Shown piece by piece: positions 10,612 through 21,169 of a stretch of DNA of 64,000 bases. Below the pieces are notes generated by a model that saw only the letters and a program-made list of their open reading frames with translations, ran no database searches and was not told the DNA's origin. Position 1 is the first letter of the stretch; each line of letters opens with the position of its first letter. A program made the translations under genes and the position numbers. The stretch is from Uranotaenia lowii (Eukaryota > Arthropoda > Insecta > Diptera > Culicidae): assembly GCF_029784155.1 (NCBI RefSeq), contig NC_073691.1, forward strand, positions 53,825,978-53,889,977, read 5' to 3'.

Positions 10612-13600
10612 TTATTGTTCTAAGAGATGCCTTAACCTATTTTTAAATGATTGCTTAGACATACCAAAATCAAAAATACTAACACACTCATTAAAGAAAC
10701 GGTTACATGTGTCTATTGGGTTGTAGTAGCCATACGTGGTTCGATGAGATGGAATCCAAAGAAGCATTTGGTTCCTCAGCGGGCTTGTAGGAGCATACAA
10801 ATTTATGCAATCCAGGAGATCGTTGTTTTCAATATTGCCGCTCAGTAAGTCGAATGTGAATAAACATTGCAGGAACTTCCTTCTACGGGATAGCGTTTCA
10901 AGATGAATCAGGTTACATCGATGTTCATAGGGAGTCCTGACTTCGGGATTCCAGTTAAGTTTCCGAAGAGCAAACCGAACAAACGCTCGCTGGACTCCTT
11001 CGAGAGATTGACTCAAAATCAGTTGGAACGGGGCCCAAACTGGTGCTGCGTATTCAAGTATACTTCTGACGATCGAACAATAAAGTGTTTTAAGTGCATA
11101 CACGTCGTTGAAATGGATTGTGTTGCGACGGAGGAAACCAAGCATAGCGTAAGCCTTGGCGGTTATTGTAGTGATATGCGTGTGAAATCTCAACCGGCTA
11201 TTGAAGGTAACACCGAGGTCCTTTATTGTGTCAACAGTTTCGAGAACGGTATTACCCATTGTGTAGTTATACTGATGCACGTTACGGGTTCTTGATAAAC
11301 TCATTGTTTTGCACTTTTTGACGTTCACCAACATTCCATTCAAACCGCACCATCTCATAATAACGTCGAGATCATTCTGCAACATGATGCAGTCTAGCGG
11401 TGATGTAATTTGTCGGAAAAGCTTTAGGTCGTCTGCATAAAAGAGTTTATGCGACGTCAACATGTCACATAAATCGTTAACGAACAATATGAATATTAAC
11501 GGTCCTAGATGACTGCCTTGGGGAACACCGGATGGTATCAAAAACTTCGAAGAGCAAAAGGAGTTGACTTTAACATAGGCCAAGCGGGAGTTCAAATACC
11601 AGGCAAGCCACTTTGTTATCCACTCAGGAAGTCCAAGGTGTCTAAGTTTGTCTATTACCAATATGTGAGGAACGCGGTCAAAAGCTTTGGAGAAATCGAT
11701 GTATACAGTTTGCACTTGCTGACGTTTTTCGAGTTTTGGTACCACAAAATTTGTAAATGCCATAAGGTTTGAGGTTGTTGAACGTTTTTTCATGAATCCA
11801 TGTTGAGCACCATCAATTAACTGAGCTATGGACGGATATATAGCATCGTACACTGAAGATTCAAGTACTTTCGCAAAACAGTTAAGGATTGAAATCGGAC
11901 GGTAGTTTTCGACGGAATGAGCGCTGCCACTTTTATGCACAGGTGTGATCGATGCTATTTTCCACGCCTGCGGGAAAACTCCAGATGACAGGGACATATT
12001 AAAAATCCTTGTTAGAGGTATCGCTATTGCGGAGGCACAGTTTTTTACGAACACCGGTGGCAAATTGTCAGGTCCTGGTCCTTTCGAAACGTTCACTGCT
12101 ATAAGGGCATTATAGACATCAACATCAGAAAGTGTAAGAGTAGGTACACGGATATTGTATGACGGTAAAGATTCAAGTGATACAGCCGAAGTGAGTCCAT
12201 CATCATTCAGGAAAACTGACTGGAAGAACTCAGCAAACAGGTTTGCGGAGTCGGTAAACGTTTCTGCTGTCTTGCCGGAGAATGTCATATCAACTGGGAT
12301 CCTGGAATAGTTTTTTCGGTTACGGATATATGACCAAAAAGCAGCGGGATTAGTTTTAAGCTCGCTTTGAGTGCGGTTTACGTACTCACGAAAGTAACTA
12401 TCCTGAACGAGTTCGTAGTTTTTTTCAACATCTAATAGAACTGACCTATCTTCGTTAGATCTTGTTCGGAAGAAACGCCTTCTTGCTTTCCTTAAACGGT
12501 TACGTAATAGCCGGAGATGCGGATTCCACCATGGCTTGCGATTGTTAGATCCAATTTTAGGAGCTATTTTTGGTACAACTGTATCCAAGGTTGCATAAAT
12601 TTGTTCGTTAAAACAGGAGACACAGTCATTGACGTTTGAAATTGTTTGGATTGTTGTCCAGTCAATTGAAACGAGAGCATTGATTAGGTCGTCGTAGTTA
12701 CAATTTCGGAAGTCGTACTGGTGTTGTAGTGCAACTCGTTCGGTAGAGCAGCGTGCAGTGCGATTGTCAAGTTTTAAAATAAACGGTGGGTGGTGTGTGT
12801 CAATTTTTAAAATCGATGTTGGCGAGCTGAAAACGTCAAGCGAACTTGTGTCGCTTACCAAAACAAGGTCGAGCAGTCTGCCGTTGGCGTTCAAATTATC
12901 ATTTATTTGATGTAGTCCAGAACACAGAATTTTTTCAACCAGGACATTTTCGGATTCCGTCGAAGCATTGTTCGGTATAAAGGCATTAAGATCTTCTTCA
13001 TAAGTCCATGAGAGATTTGGTAAGTTGTAGTCCCCCATGACGACCACAATATCACGATCAGAAGCCATATCAAGAATTTGCTGGATTGATTCAGCGTGTA
13101 ACTCGTAGAGAACAGGATTACTGTTAGGACGTAAATAAACGACACCCAAAAATAAGACTTGACGATCAAGCGCAATACGGACAACTGCTTGTTCAAGTCT
13201 GTTGCAGTTCTCTAAAGTGACGGACTTGCAATTCATTTCATTTTTAACGGCAATTAGGACGCCACCACCACGATTCAAATCACTGGTTTCTAAATTACGG
13301 TCACAACGGAAAACGGTATAGTTGGAGGCAAATTCAGAACTGCTTATATTCGAGTGAAGCCAAGTTTCCGTAAGTACTACAATGTCGTAGTCACTTCTCT
13401 GCAAGGCTAGTAGAAGACTGTTTGTATTTGTTCGGATACCACGGACGTTTTGATAGTAAATCAAAATATCGGACTGACAATGTATGCGATGGATGTTGTT
13501 TGATTCAATGTGCTCGGGTAGGGCAGGCTCAGGAAGACTTACGAGGGGCTGCGAAACAGTGCGTTGAACAAAAGTTGCCGTTGAAGAGTTTATTGTGGAA

Positions 13601-13677
13601 GAGTCGACGAATCCGTGTTCCTGCTGGAAAAGGCTATATCCGGAACTAGGTCGGACGCCTTCGACGGGGGTTTCCAA
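10612..13677 (-). CDS. ORF2: endonuclease and reverse transcriptase (Jockey clade)
   Basis: An intact 1021-codon frame. Residues ~70-300 form an apurinic-type endonuclease: QNVRG (~76), LTETW with Glu104, GDYN with Asp216 and Asn218, LDLVL (~270) and a final DTHHPP with the His pair at 295-296. Residues ~300-500 are the linker. RT spans ~520-760: NYRPIS (591), QHGF (625), YIDFSKAFDRVPH with Asp661, SGVPQGS (716) and YADD (747-750). The thumb carries KDLGV, and a Cys-poor C-terminal region follows. There is no RNase H, which fits Jockey and excludes the I clade. The family product nicks target DNA and reverse-transcribes the element RNA there. The first Met lies within the end of ORF1 (88-base overlap), so the real start may be further in or may need reinitiation. 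All catalytic residues I checked are present. Confidence 0.93.
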   Translation of the reverse strand: METPVEGVRPSSGYSLFQQEHGFVDSSTINSSTATFVQRTVSQPLVSLPEPALPEHIESNNIHRIHCQSDILIYYQNVRGIRTNTNSLLLALQRSDYDIVVLTETWLHSNISSSEFASNYTVFRCDRNLETSDLNRGGGVLIAVKNEMNCKSVTLENCNRLEQAVVRIALDRQVLFLGVVYLRPNSNPVLYELHAESIQQILDMASDRDIVVVMGDYNLPNLSWTYEEDLNAFIPNNASTESENVLVEKILCSGLHQINDNLNANGRLLDLVLVSDTSSLDVFSSPTSILKIDTHHPPFILKLDNRTARCSTERVALQHQYDFRNCNYDDLINALVSIDWTTIQTISNVNDCVSCFNEQIYATLDTVVPKIAPKIGSNNRKPWWNPHLRLLRNRLRKARRRFFRTRSNEDRSVLLDVEKNYELVQDSYFREYVNRTQSELKTNPAAFWSYIRNRKNYSRIPVDMTFSGKTAETFTDSANLFAEFFQSVFLNDDGLTSAVSLESLPSYNIRVPTLTLSDVDVYNALIAVNVSKGPGPDNLPPVFVKNCASAIAIPLTRIFNMSLSSGVFPQAWKIASITPVHKSGSAHSVENYRPISILNCFAKVLESSVYDAIYPSIAQLIDGAQHGFMKKRSTTSNLMAFTNFVVPKLEKRQQVQTVYIDFSKAFDRVPHILVIDKLRHLGLPEWITKWLAWYLNSRLAYVKVNSFCSSKFLIPSGVPQGSHLGPLIFILFVNDLCDMLTSHKLFYADDLKLFRQITSPLDCIMLQNDLDVIMRWCGLNGMLVNVKKCKTMSLSRTRNVHQYNYTMGNTVLETVDTIKDLGVTFNSRLRFHTHITTITAKAYAMLGFLRRNTIHFNDVYALKTLYCSIVRSILEYAAPVWAPFQLILSQSLEGVQRAFVRFALRKLNWNPEVRTPYEHRCNLIHLETLSRRRKFLQCLFTFDLLSGNIENNDLLDCINLYAPTSPLRNQMLLWIPSHRTTYGYYNPIDTCNRFFNECVSIFDFGMSKQSFKNRLRHLLEQ

Positions 13678-14447
13678 AAAACCCTACAAGGAGCAGTAAG
13701 CGACTTGAACTCACGGAAAACAAGTCCAAGTGGCCACGTAGAAGGTTTCATCGCTTTTTCCTTTAGATTCGAAGCCATTGTTATTTTGTACGAGATGAAA
13801 GAAAATCCACTGGTGTCTCTACCACGAGGAACGAGCTTATCAGCCTTCAATTCATTGGTGCCCAGAGCACACTTGGCAAGCTCCAAAACATCTCCATCAG
13901 TTACTTCTGGAGAAATCCCGGATAAATACAGATGGAACCCGTTTTCATCAGACACTTCTGGCGGAGCTGCTGAATTCGCCGTATCAGTGCCTCGGAAGAG
14001 TTTTGCTGGACGGCGAGGAGTGGCATCGTTACCAAATTCTTCTAATTCCCTACCACGTTTTGCAGAAATAGGTTGCGTCATACGTTTGCTGGATAAATCA
14101 TCTCTACGAAAAGATCTCGGTGTAGCCATTGAATCAAAATTTTTTCGTATTTCTCTTAGCAAATCAGAGCGGACTTGATTACAAATTTCGTTTTTGATTT
14201 ATTCAAGAACTTGCGCATTTGCGTTTTCGGCAGAGACAAATGCGTTGCGAAATCGAGCTTTATCCATAAGCCCTTTGCATGCGCGACATCTCCATATGAG
14301 GAGGTTGTTACGTGAAGCGATGGCTAATGTTTGCTCGTCTAGTCCTGAGCATCTTAAACAGAATGTCACAGAACAGAAGGCTTGACATTTCACTTTAATT
14401 GTTGATTCAGTGAAACTGACTGAGCAGCTTTCACAACACCCAGCCAT
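13590..14447 (-). pseudogene. ORF1 of the Jockey element, one in-frame stop
   Basis: From ATG at 14447 the frame encodes a Cys-rich PHD-like finger (CESC near residue 5, then further Cys pairs ending in WRCRAC near residue 53). It meets TAA at 14199-14201 (codon 83), then continues in the same frame to 13590. The second part contains an RRM-like segment (HLYLSGISPEVTDGDVLELA) and a conserved SFISYK to PLGLVFREF block typical of mosquito Jockey ORF1 proteins. Total length would be 285 codons. The protein normally binds element RNA in a ribonucleoprotein particle. A single nonsense change with otherwise clean sequence suggests recent inactivation, or readthrough or downstream initiation. No CCHC knuckles are visible. 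Confidence 0.8.
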
Positions 14448-14499
14448 TGTGCTATCACAAAATTGAAATAAGAATTTTTGACAACACTGCTTTTAAAAA

Positions 14500-15110
14500 G
14501 GTTGTAGTTACAGCTCTGACTCTTAGATGGCGCTATGCTCGGTAAACACAGTTTAGCGGTGAAGGTCAGAGGTGCCAGGTCGTTTTGTCAAAAATCAGGA
14601 CACCGCGAAGAAAAAATCAGGATTTTTCAGGACACCGCCAAATTGGTGAAAACAAAGGGCAGTTCTGCTTAGATTGCATAACTAAAGGCAAAATATAGGT
14701 GCTGAAGACGCCTCGAATTATGCAACTGAAGCGAGAATAACCTTGGCTGGCCTGCAGTTAATATCGAAAAACCTCAATGAAATGTCATTAGAATCAAAAA
14801 ATCTCATTGGTTCAACTGGTTAAACTATTTTATTTACGATTTGTCTGATGTTCTCATCATTCAACAATAAATTTAGATATGATTTGGATATTTTTTAAAA
14901 ATCAGGACAAATCAGGACATTTTAAGGGCCATTTTTCAAAAATCAGGACAATTCAAGCGTTTTTGAAAAATCAGGACGGTCTCTCGAAAATCAGGACAAA
15001 TCCTGATAAATCAGGACACCTGACACCCCTGGTGAAGGTGCAAATTTAATTTGACTGGTACAAATGCTGGCTATTAGGTGGCGCTTTGATCGTCAAAACG
15101 CGCAGAATGA
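14500..15110 (-). promoter_or_regulatory. Jockey 5' region: two related promoter-like units split by a MITE
   Basis: Two stretches resemble each other: about 14516-14545 (CTGACTCTTAGATGGCGCT...) and about 15067-15100 (CTGGCTATTAGGTGGCGCT...). They lie upstream of ORF1 on either side of the inserted MITE. If the MITE and one duplication copy are removed they would be about 85 bp apart. Repeated 5' units are known as promoter modules in some non-LTR elements; assigning that role here is inference. Confidence 0.4.
14567..15031. mobile_element. hAT-like MITE with exact 8-bp target duplication
   Basis: Ends read CAGAGGTGCCAGGT on the left and, reverse-complemented, CAGGGGTGTCAGGT on the right (12 of 14 identical), matching the hAT CAGRGNTG pattern. 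Both flanks carry GTGAAGGT (14559-14566 and 15032-15039), the 8-bp duplication expected for hAT. The 465-bp interior is built of repeated TCAGGACA/ATTTTTC modules on both sides and encodes nothing. Confidence 0.88.
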
Positions 15111-15779
15111 TGAAGGGAAATGTCAAATTTATGACGTTTACTATTGTTACCTTGCTTCTTGTTCGTCGAGTGCGGTGATGCGGTGGTCCGATGCGGGCAG
15201 CGACGATGATGGCAAGTGGTGAGGGGGATTTGTTGCGGATGGTCGGAAGCGAAATGAAAACACAGGCAGCGAAGGTTGTTTTTATTCCGGCAGATCGTAG
15301 TTTACAGTCGTTTTACGGGATGTTTTGTGGCTTTTGTTCGGATTTATGGTTGAGTGGTGAGTGTCAGGTTGCGAGCAGGATACGGCAAGTGGCTGTTTAT
15401 GTGGCTGGTGGCTGGTTTATGAGGCCAGGCGGAGCGGATGGATGGCAGGTATTGGCGGCTATTTTGATTATGGTTGTTTACGCTGCAAGTCGGTGATTTT
15501 TGGCGAGGTGGGAGAGTGGGAGGGTGGGAAGAAGTTTCTCGAACCACACTCTAGCCAGTTCGTATTTTACGAAAATCAAACCTTTTCCTTGCGAGCGGGT
15601 GATGAACTGATGGCGGTAGCGATGATGTGGTCGGTGATGGTCTTGATGGTACGATCACTATGATTTTTCAAAATATTTGCGGTTCGGGAAACGGTAAAAA
15701 TACGGAGCAAATATTCACAAAACAATATCTTAGCAGTGTTGCCAATGTAGCCAATGTAATAGATCACAATCAGAACATG
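15111..15779. other. GC-richer unassigned stretch
   Basis: G-rich on the plus strand, with overlapping short frames on both strands that resemble no family I know. It may be unrecognised transposon sequence adjoining the Jockey 5' end. Confidence 0.3.
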
Positions 15780-15925
15780 GCTGGAGATCAGCATCAGGCT
15801 TTGAAATTGAAATCAGAAAAAGGATCAGAATATTAAAAAAATTGTATAAATATGATCAGAATCCAGGATTAGAGGATTAGATCAGAATTCATGATTACGG
15901 TCAGGATCAGTTCTGCAAATTTTCT
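15780..15925. repeat. degenerate GGATCAGAAT-type repeat, first copy
   Basis: The head (ATCAGCAT-AGGCTTTGAAATTGAAATC-G-AAAAGGATCAGAATA) recurs in the same orientation at about 21189. In both places a degenerate GATCAG hexamer tract follows. Confidence 0.5.
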
Positions 15926-16133
15926 GAAAGCACAAATGATATTGACTGTGATTTTTCCTCAGTGTAAAAAGCTCAAACTGAAATGAAAGAAATAGAAACC
16001 TTTCAGTCAGTTGAAAGCTCACTAGTGAACCAGATCGAACTTGTTTCACTGGACTACTACGAAAGCCAGCGGTATGAAATGTTCATTTGGAACGCGAAGA
16101 AAGCAAATTGGTAGCACACTGAAGTGTGTGGAC

Positions 16134-17058
16134 TAGGGAGTCCCAAAACTGCATAATGTCTGAAAATCTGGGGGCTCACCCTCCAAATGGTAGAAATCAT
16201 GTTTGAAGGTTCCGCAAACGCGATCATTGAAAAAAGTCCACTTTTAAAAGATTTGATTAAAAAAAAATATTGGTTTCCTAAATTTTCATAAAGTTAATTT
16301 ATTTTATACTTTTAATTTTTTTTTTGAGTTGAAAACTACACGTAAAAAAAGAAACGAACCAATTTTGAATCAAAACTGTAAATTGTCGTAAATTGTCGTT
16401 CAACCCGCAATGGGTTAATTTTACTCATTGCGTTTTATATGACAATTAGCGGCCAAAAAAAATCTGAACCACAATAATTTTTTTGTTTTTAGTCCAATCG
16501 ACTTGCAGTCTTCAGGTGAAATGTAAGTCTTTATTAAAGTTTTAATAAAATTAACATAAAGAAGGTTGATAACGAAAAAAAATATTTGATGAAAAAACAG
16601 TTTTTTTATGCTTCTTCAGAACACAATGTCCAGAATCCCTTTCACACTTAAGATTCAGTGCACACCCTCCCCTTTATCGGTTCTTGCTCAAATTTGGACT
16701 AAGGCCTTCTGATGATAAGCTTGAACCATCTAAGTCTAGTTTTGGAAAGTGTTTTGATTTTCCAAAGAGATATTTCAAAAGAACTATATAAAAGGATTGA
16801 ACCGTATAAAGCTCTTTACACGATGATACAAACAACATACTTTGTTCAGCAAAGTTTAAGTGCGCCAAAATCCGCATCTTTTGATGGCATTGCTTTTAAC
16901 AAAATTTGACTTTTTTCAATACTTGCGTTTGCGAAATCCTCTAAACATGTTTTTTTAGTTGGCCCCATACAAAAATACAATTTTCTCCACATTCTGATCT
17001 ACCATTTGGAGGGTGAACTCCCAGATTTTCAGACATAATGCAATTTTGGAACACCCTA
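16134..17058. mobile_element. hAT-like MITE, TAGGG ends, 8-bp duplication
   Basis: The left end starts TAGGGAGTCCCAAAACTGCA; the right end, reverse-complemented, starts TAGGGTGTTCCAAAATTGCA. The inverted repeats continue for over 60 bp and, after an extra ~45 bp in the right arm, resume for about 40 bp more (CCGCAAACGC...TTGAAAAAAGTC). Both flanks carry GTGTGGAC (16126-16133, 17059-17066). The 925-bp interior has no transposase. Confidence 0.88.
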
Positions 17059-17066
17059 GTGTGGAC

Positions 17067-17429
17067 GTGTGAGCTGAGACAGACGGAAATTTACCAGATG
17101 TACAGCAGAACTCAGCAGATGTGCGGTACACGCTCATTTTTTTATAATCATAATCGGGAATTTTCTAACCGTTTTCCGATTTTCTCCTGAAAACTTCAAT
17201 AACTGTTATTTATGGTTATATAATGGATTATAAATTTGAATCATATTCTAGGCAGACTTGTAAGTCATCGAAATTTTCTCTGATAAGGAGTTTATTGAAA
17301 ATAAGTTATAAACACATATTTTTCATTGTATTAATTTGATTGATGATTCAAACAAAGAAACAGTTCGGAAGTTTTTTTAAAAAGCTTATTCTTACAGTTT
17401 ATAAAGAAATACAAGTAAAAAAGTAATAA
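17067..17429. other. AT-rich stretch, probably part of the DD37E element
   Basis: No separate feature is visible. It lies downstream of the transposase relic in its reading direction and may include that element's 3' end, but I could not identify terminal repeats. Confidence 0.3.
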
Positions 17430-17890
17430 TTGGCAATACTCTCGGACTTTCGAATTGACGCGTTTCATTAGGTTTTGTACAGCTGATTGATCACACTTTT
17501 TGGCCGCAGCATTCCAATTTTTCTTGAAAACCGCCATGGTCCTTTTAACCTTACCATCCTTTTTGAAAACCCTCTTGACGATAGCCCAATATCGTTCTAT
17601 GGGGCGAAGCTGGGGCAGTTTGGTGGCTTAATATCTTTCTCAACGAAATCTACATCGTTATCCTAAAACCATCTAAGAGTGGATTTAGCGTAGTGGGCGG
17701 ATGTCAAATCCGGCCAGAACAATTGGTGGTTGCTTGTCAATATACTAAACTTGCCCTCGAAGAAGATAACTGTTCTTGGGGGTTTTTTAATGTTGGCAAA
17801 TCTGATTCTACTACTTCCATCGAGGCAGATCTACATTTGAGAGGTAACTTCGTAGAAAGTCTCGACATACGTTGATGTAGCAGCCAATCC
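17430..17890 (-). pseudogene. Tc1/mariner transposase relic, DD37E type
   Basis: The minus strand encodes the C-terminal half of a DDE transposase. Motif FWPDLTSAHYAKSTL (near 17715) holds the second catalytic Asp. NCPQLRPIERYWA (near 17610) holds the Glu, with 37 residues between them once a one-base shift in the NCP-QLRP codons is allowed for. Downstream the frame KKNWNAAAKKCDQSAVQNLM is typical of this family. There is a stop after RWF and several frameshifts, and the N-terminal DNA-binding half is gone or unrecognisable. DD37E spacing is characteristic of the ITmD37E group. The family product cuts and pastes DNA at TA sites. This copy is dead. Confidence 0.75.
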
Positions 17891-17897
17891 TATCAAC

Positions 17898-17975
17898 TCT
17901 TCGGTAGTCAAGCGGTGAGCATTCTTATATGGTTATCGTAGTGCCACTGTAGGTATGGATTTGATTCCTAAACCC
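17898..17975 (+). other. tRNA-like A/B box pair, possible SINE or tRNA remnant
   Basis: TAGTCAAGCGG at 17905 fits the Pol III A box and GGATTTGATTCC at 17957 resembles a B box with two mismatches, about 42 bp apart. I could not fold a credible acceptor stem, so this is not called as a tRNA gene. It could be the head of a tRNA-derived SINE or chance. Confidence 0.25.
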
Positions 17976-18885
17976 TCATTTTTTTGTTCACATTTTATTG
18001 CAGTATCAGATTTTGGGGGATGAATTCTCTTGAAAGAACTTAGCTTTGGGCCAAGCGGCTAATAGTCAAAGCTGTAGGCAGGGAGTTTCATTCGGTTTGG
18101 TGGGGAAAGTTCTCAAGTTTGGGTATTTTCAAGGTACAGTGTACCAAAATCGAATTAAAATGTCAATTGATAGAGAAATTAGGTTTCGTGATTCCAATAC
18201 CCTACGCAACCTAACTAAATCGGGCAATGAGTTAACCATTTTTTTGGCCCAAATCTAAAATTAACGGGATATTGCAGAAAGAGTAATGTTTATTTTTATT
18301 GGCTTGCCAGCTCGGTCATTGACAGAACTAGCTGGAAAAAAATGGTAAAATTTCCAAAGTTCGTTTAGGTGAATCATTGAGCCTTCGTTCCTGCAGCGCA
18401 TACCACTGTAACAATTGTAAGCTCGTAAACCATTCCATAGGAATAGGGCTAAAAGTTTGCCAACATAATGGGAACTTACGAAAACTTTCTAAATTTTACC
18501 ATTCCTTCCAATTAATTCGATCAACTTATTATGCTACTCAATCATATTTAAACGAGTGGCGCGTTGCCATTTCTTATCTTACTATTTAATTTAAGTATGC
18601 TCATTGACACGTGCGGCGAGATGAAATGCTAGGTAAAAGAATTTATAAAGGAATGAAGAATATGAGGATAGGCAAGCATCAGATGAGCTTCGTAGGATTA
18701 AGTTTAGATAGGTGTTGAAAACTATAAGTCCATGGCATTTTTTATTGGAAAGCATGAAATATAGCATGAAAGCATGAAGTATATTTAGGAAGCGCGATCG
18801 ACTTTTGATCAACAGATTCCGAAACACAGCAGGCCAGTTGGATTGTGTACTGTGAATACACAATCGGGCTGCTGTGTTTATCATT
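17976..18885. other. unassigned stretch upstream of the Gypsy remnant
   Basis: Contains only short frames without recognisable motifs. It may include degraded Gypsy gag or leader sequence. Confidence 0.3.
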
Positions 18886-21110
18886 TGGGACCCGTTGAGC
18901 CCGAGTCGCGATGCTAAGAGTTTGATGAATATCTTGAGAAAGAGCTGCAGGATCAACTGATCTTCGGTGTGCGGTCGAACAAATCCTGTCGCGACTCATC
19001 GAAGAAAAGTAACTTACTTTGGACAGGGATTTGAAGATTTCTCTGTCGATAGAGGCGCCGGGTGAAGGTGGGGAGATGTTCGTGAAGCGATCAGCCGAGG
19101 TAAACTACACGGAGAAGTGGCAAATTCTGGTACTACAAAAAAGATTCGCTACCGTTGCTACAGTGACGAGCACTTGGATAGTGCCTTTCGATATTGTCGT
19201 GAATTTACCATAGCCTCTTGAAATTACCCTTTTCAACCCTTTTTGTAAATTTGGTAAATAGTCAAGGCAGCGGATTTGTACGAAGTTCCAAAGGAAACTG
19301 TCGAAAGGTAGAAATAATATACAAACAAAGCTGAAAAAGAAATTTAACACTAATTTGATAGATGATGATGGCATTAGAGAAGAGGAAATAGAATATGAAG
19401 AAGAAGAGGAGTCAGAAACAGAGTAAATGTAATTTGTAGAATTGAAAAGACAAAAAACTATCGAAAGTTATTGTACAGGTAATTGTAAATATAAAAGTGC
19501 TCATGTTCGAAGTGCGGGTCTCCCATTTTACTCATGAATCTCACCTATAAAAGAAACGATCTAGATGAGCTGCTGCTGTTTAAGAATGAGCTGGAGTTGG
19601 TAAGCTTCTGTGGGAATAAGATCCAAGTGTGTGGATACATGAAGATGGAAGTGAAACAAAGCGGCGATTCAAACTGGCCGTGATTGTTCTTGGTGAAGAC
19701 GGAGCGTCATCCTCTCCTTGGCCGTGAACGAAGTCATACGGATCACGAATTCCTGTGTCAGAACGATAGCCGTTCATAGCCATTTCTTTTGCCATCTTCG
19801 GGGTGGAGCGTGATATAAAAAAAATGGAGGAGAACAGGATCCTGAAAAAGGTGGAGTGTAGTTCCTGGGTCAACAAATGTCTTTTGATTGATTAGCACTC
19901 CCCTTACCAACAATCGACGAGCTGTTCTTGAACATGGCCAGTTATCAGAAGTTTAAGAAGTTAGATCTGGCCCGAGCTCATCTCCAAATGGAAGTGAAGA
20001 GAACCGGAAACTACTTACCTTGAACACGATTCTAGGCCTTTACCAACCTACGGGGTTAATGTACCTGCGATTTTCCAGCGTGAGATTTCGCAACGGCTCG
20101 GTGAGATTCCCGAAGCTTTAGTTTTTCCTGGACGATATCAAGGTCACTGGGCCGAGCCTAACGATGAAACATACCAGCAGCGACTGGGGATGGTTTAGAA
20201 ACGATTGGAAGAACACGGGATGCGGCTAAATGTAACAAAGTGCGAATTCTTCGCAGATGGTCGGGAAGGAATACGGAAAAATGAAGACTAATGCCGTTTT
20301 CGTTTTTCTCCACTACCGCGGGGCAAAACTTTTTCTGAATAAACGAACAGAATCGTTACCCGGGAGGATGCAAATATATGGTTGCTATACTCACCCTTAT
20401 GTTTACCCCCAACACTGACAATTTTTACGGGGTGCAACCGCCTGCTTGAGGTTCAAATCTCGGGCAAAACTAGTGGACTTCTGAATTAATAACCGAACAT
20501 AATAACAGCAGTTAGGGCAAAACTCGTGGGTAACTAGGTTGCCACTGCCAATAAACGAAAACACTATAAATTTGACGCCATTCCGGACTACTATGGTAAA
20601 TTCATGAAAAATTTGAGCACAGTAATCTACCCGATCAACAATTTACTGAAGGATAAGGTGACGTTCAACTGGGATAATGATTGCGAAAAGGCTTTCCAGG
20701 GTGTCAAGCAGGAGATGCTGTCAGATGGAGTATTGGTTCACTACGATCCGAATTTGTCCTTCGACCTATTGTGCTATGGTATAGTAGAATGCTTCAACCC
20801 TATGGTGTTGGTGCAGTATTAAATCATCTGTATCTCGACGGAAGCGAACGAGCAATCCAATGCGTATCTCAAAATCTGAATAGATCCCGGCAAAATTACA
20901 TCCAAGTTGACAAGGGGGCGTTTGGGATGGTATTTGGTGTGCGAACGAAAAGACTTACAGTTCGAGCTCTATAATATTTTAGTGGCATTCATTCGAATAC
21001 TGGGAAATCACTGTCAATGCTACTATACGGACGACAGATGGTCAAGGCTCAACCTACTGATTTATGCTAGTTCCCTGGAGAATTTCCTCATATTTACTTG
21101 GTTCGAATTT
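18886..21110 (+). pseudogene. Gypsy-like LTR retrotransposon gag-pol remnant
   Basis: Plus-strand pieces in order: a gag fragment with ELQDQLIFGVRSNK (~18940), typical of Gypsy gag; a possible degenerate CCHC knuckle (~19150); the start of RT with ENRILKKVE-SSW (~19840); LPTIDELF then KKLDLARAHLQMEV (19900-20000); FLDDIKVTGP around the RT active site (~20130); and, after an insertion at 20291-20566, YYGKFMKNLS and NWDNDCEKAFQ (20600-20700), then the RNase H start (PYGVGAVLNH, ~20800). Many frameshifts and stops are present. Protease, integrase and LTRs are not recognisable. It is an old, non-functional copy. Confidence 0.75.
20291..20566. mobile_element. small inverted-repeat insertion inside the Gypsy pol remnant
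   Basis: Near-terminal inverted repeats share GTTTTCGTTTWT (20296 onward, and reverse-complemented near 20562), and TA occurs at each edge. GGGCAAAACT occurs three times inside. Gypsy RT sequence stops on the left and resumes on the right, though some pol codons are also missing. Exact ends are uncertain. Confidence 0.45.
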
Positions 21111-21169
21111 CCCTACCAGAAACTCAGGCGATTCCCGGTTACAATAAAATTAGGATTCGGTTCTATGTC

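Larger units (their letters stand above)
10578..15100 (-). mobile_element. near-complete Jockey-clade non-LTR retrotransposon
   Basis: On the minus strand: a 5' region with repeated promoter-like units, ORF1 (14447-13590), an overlapping ORF2 (13677-10612), a 3' UTR of only about a dozen bases and a (TAAA)n tail at 10581-10598. ORF2 is fully open and ORF1 has one stop, so insertion is relatively recent. The 5' region is interrupted by a hAT-like MITE. I could not define the 5' end or a target duplication precisely; the stated end is an estimate covering the second promoter-like unit. Confidence 0.85.

Noticed and set aside
13615..14178. 187-codon plus-strand ORF
   Set aside because: Antisense shadow of the Jockey ORF1, with no recognisable protein.
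15960..16125. 47-codon frame after a TTTTTCCTCAG acceptor-like site (MKEIETFQSVESSL...)
   Set aside because: Ends in a stop just before the hAT-like MITE and has no homology I recognise; too short to call.
17898..17975. tRNA gene
   Set aside because: A and B box matches exist, but no acceptor or anticodon stem folds convincingly.
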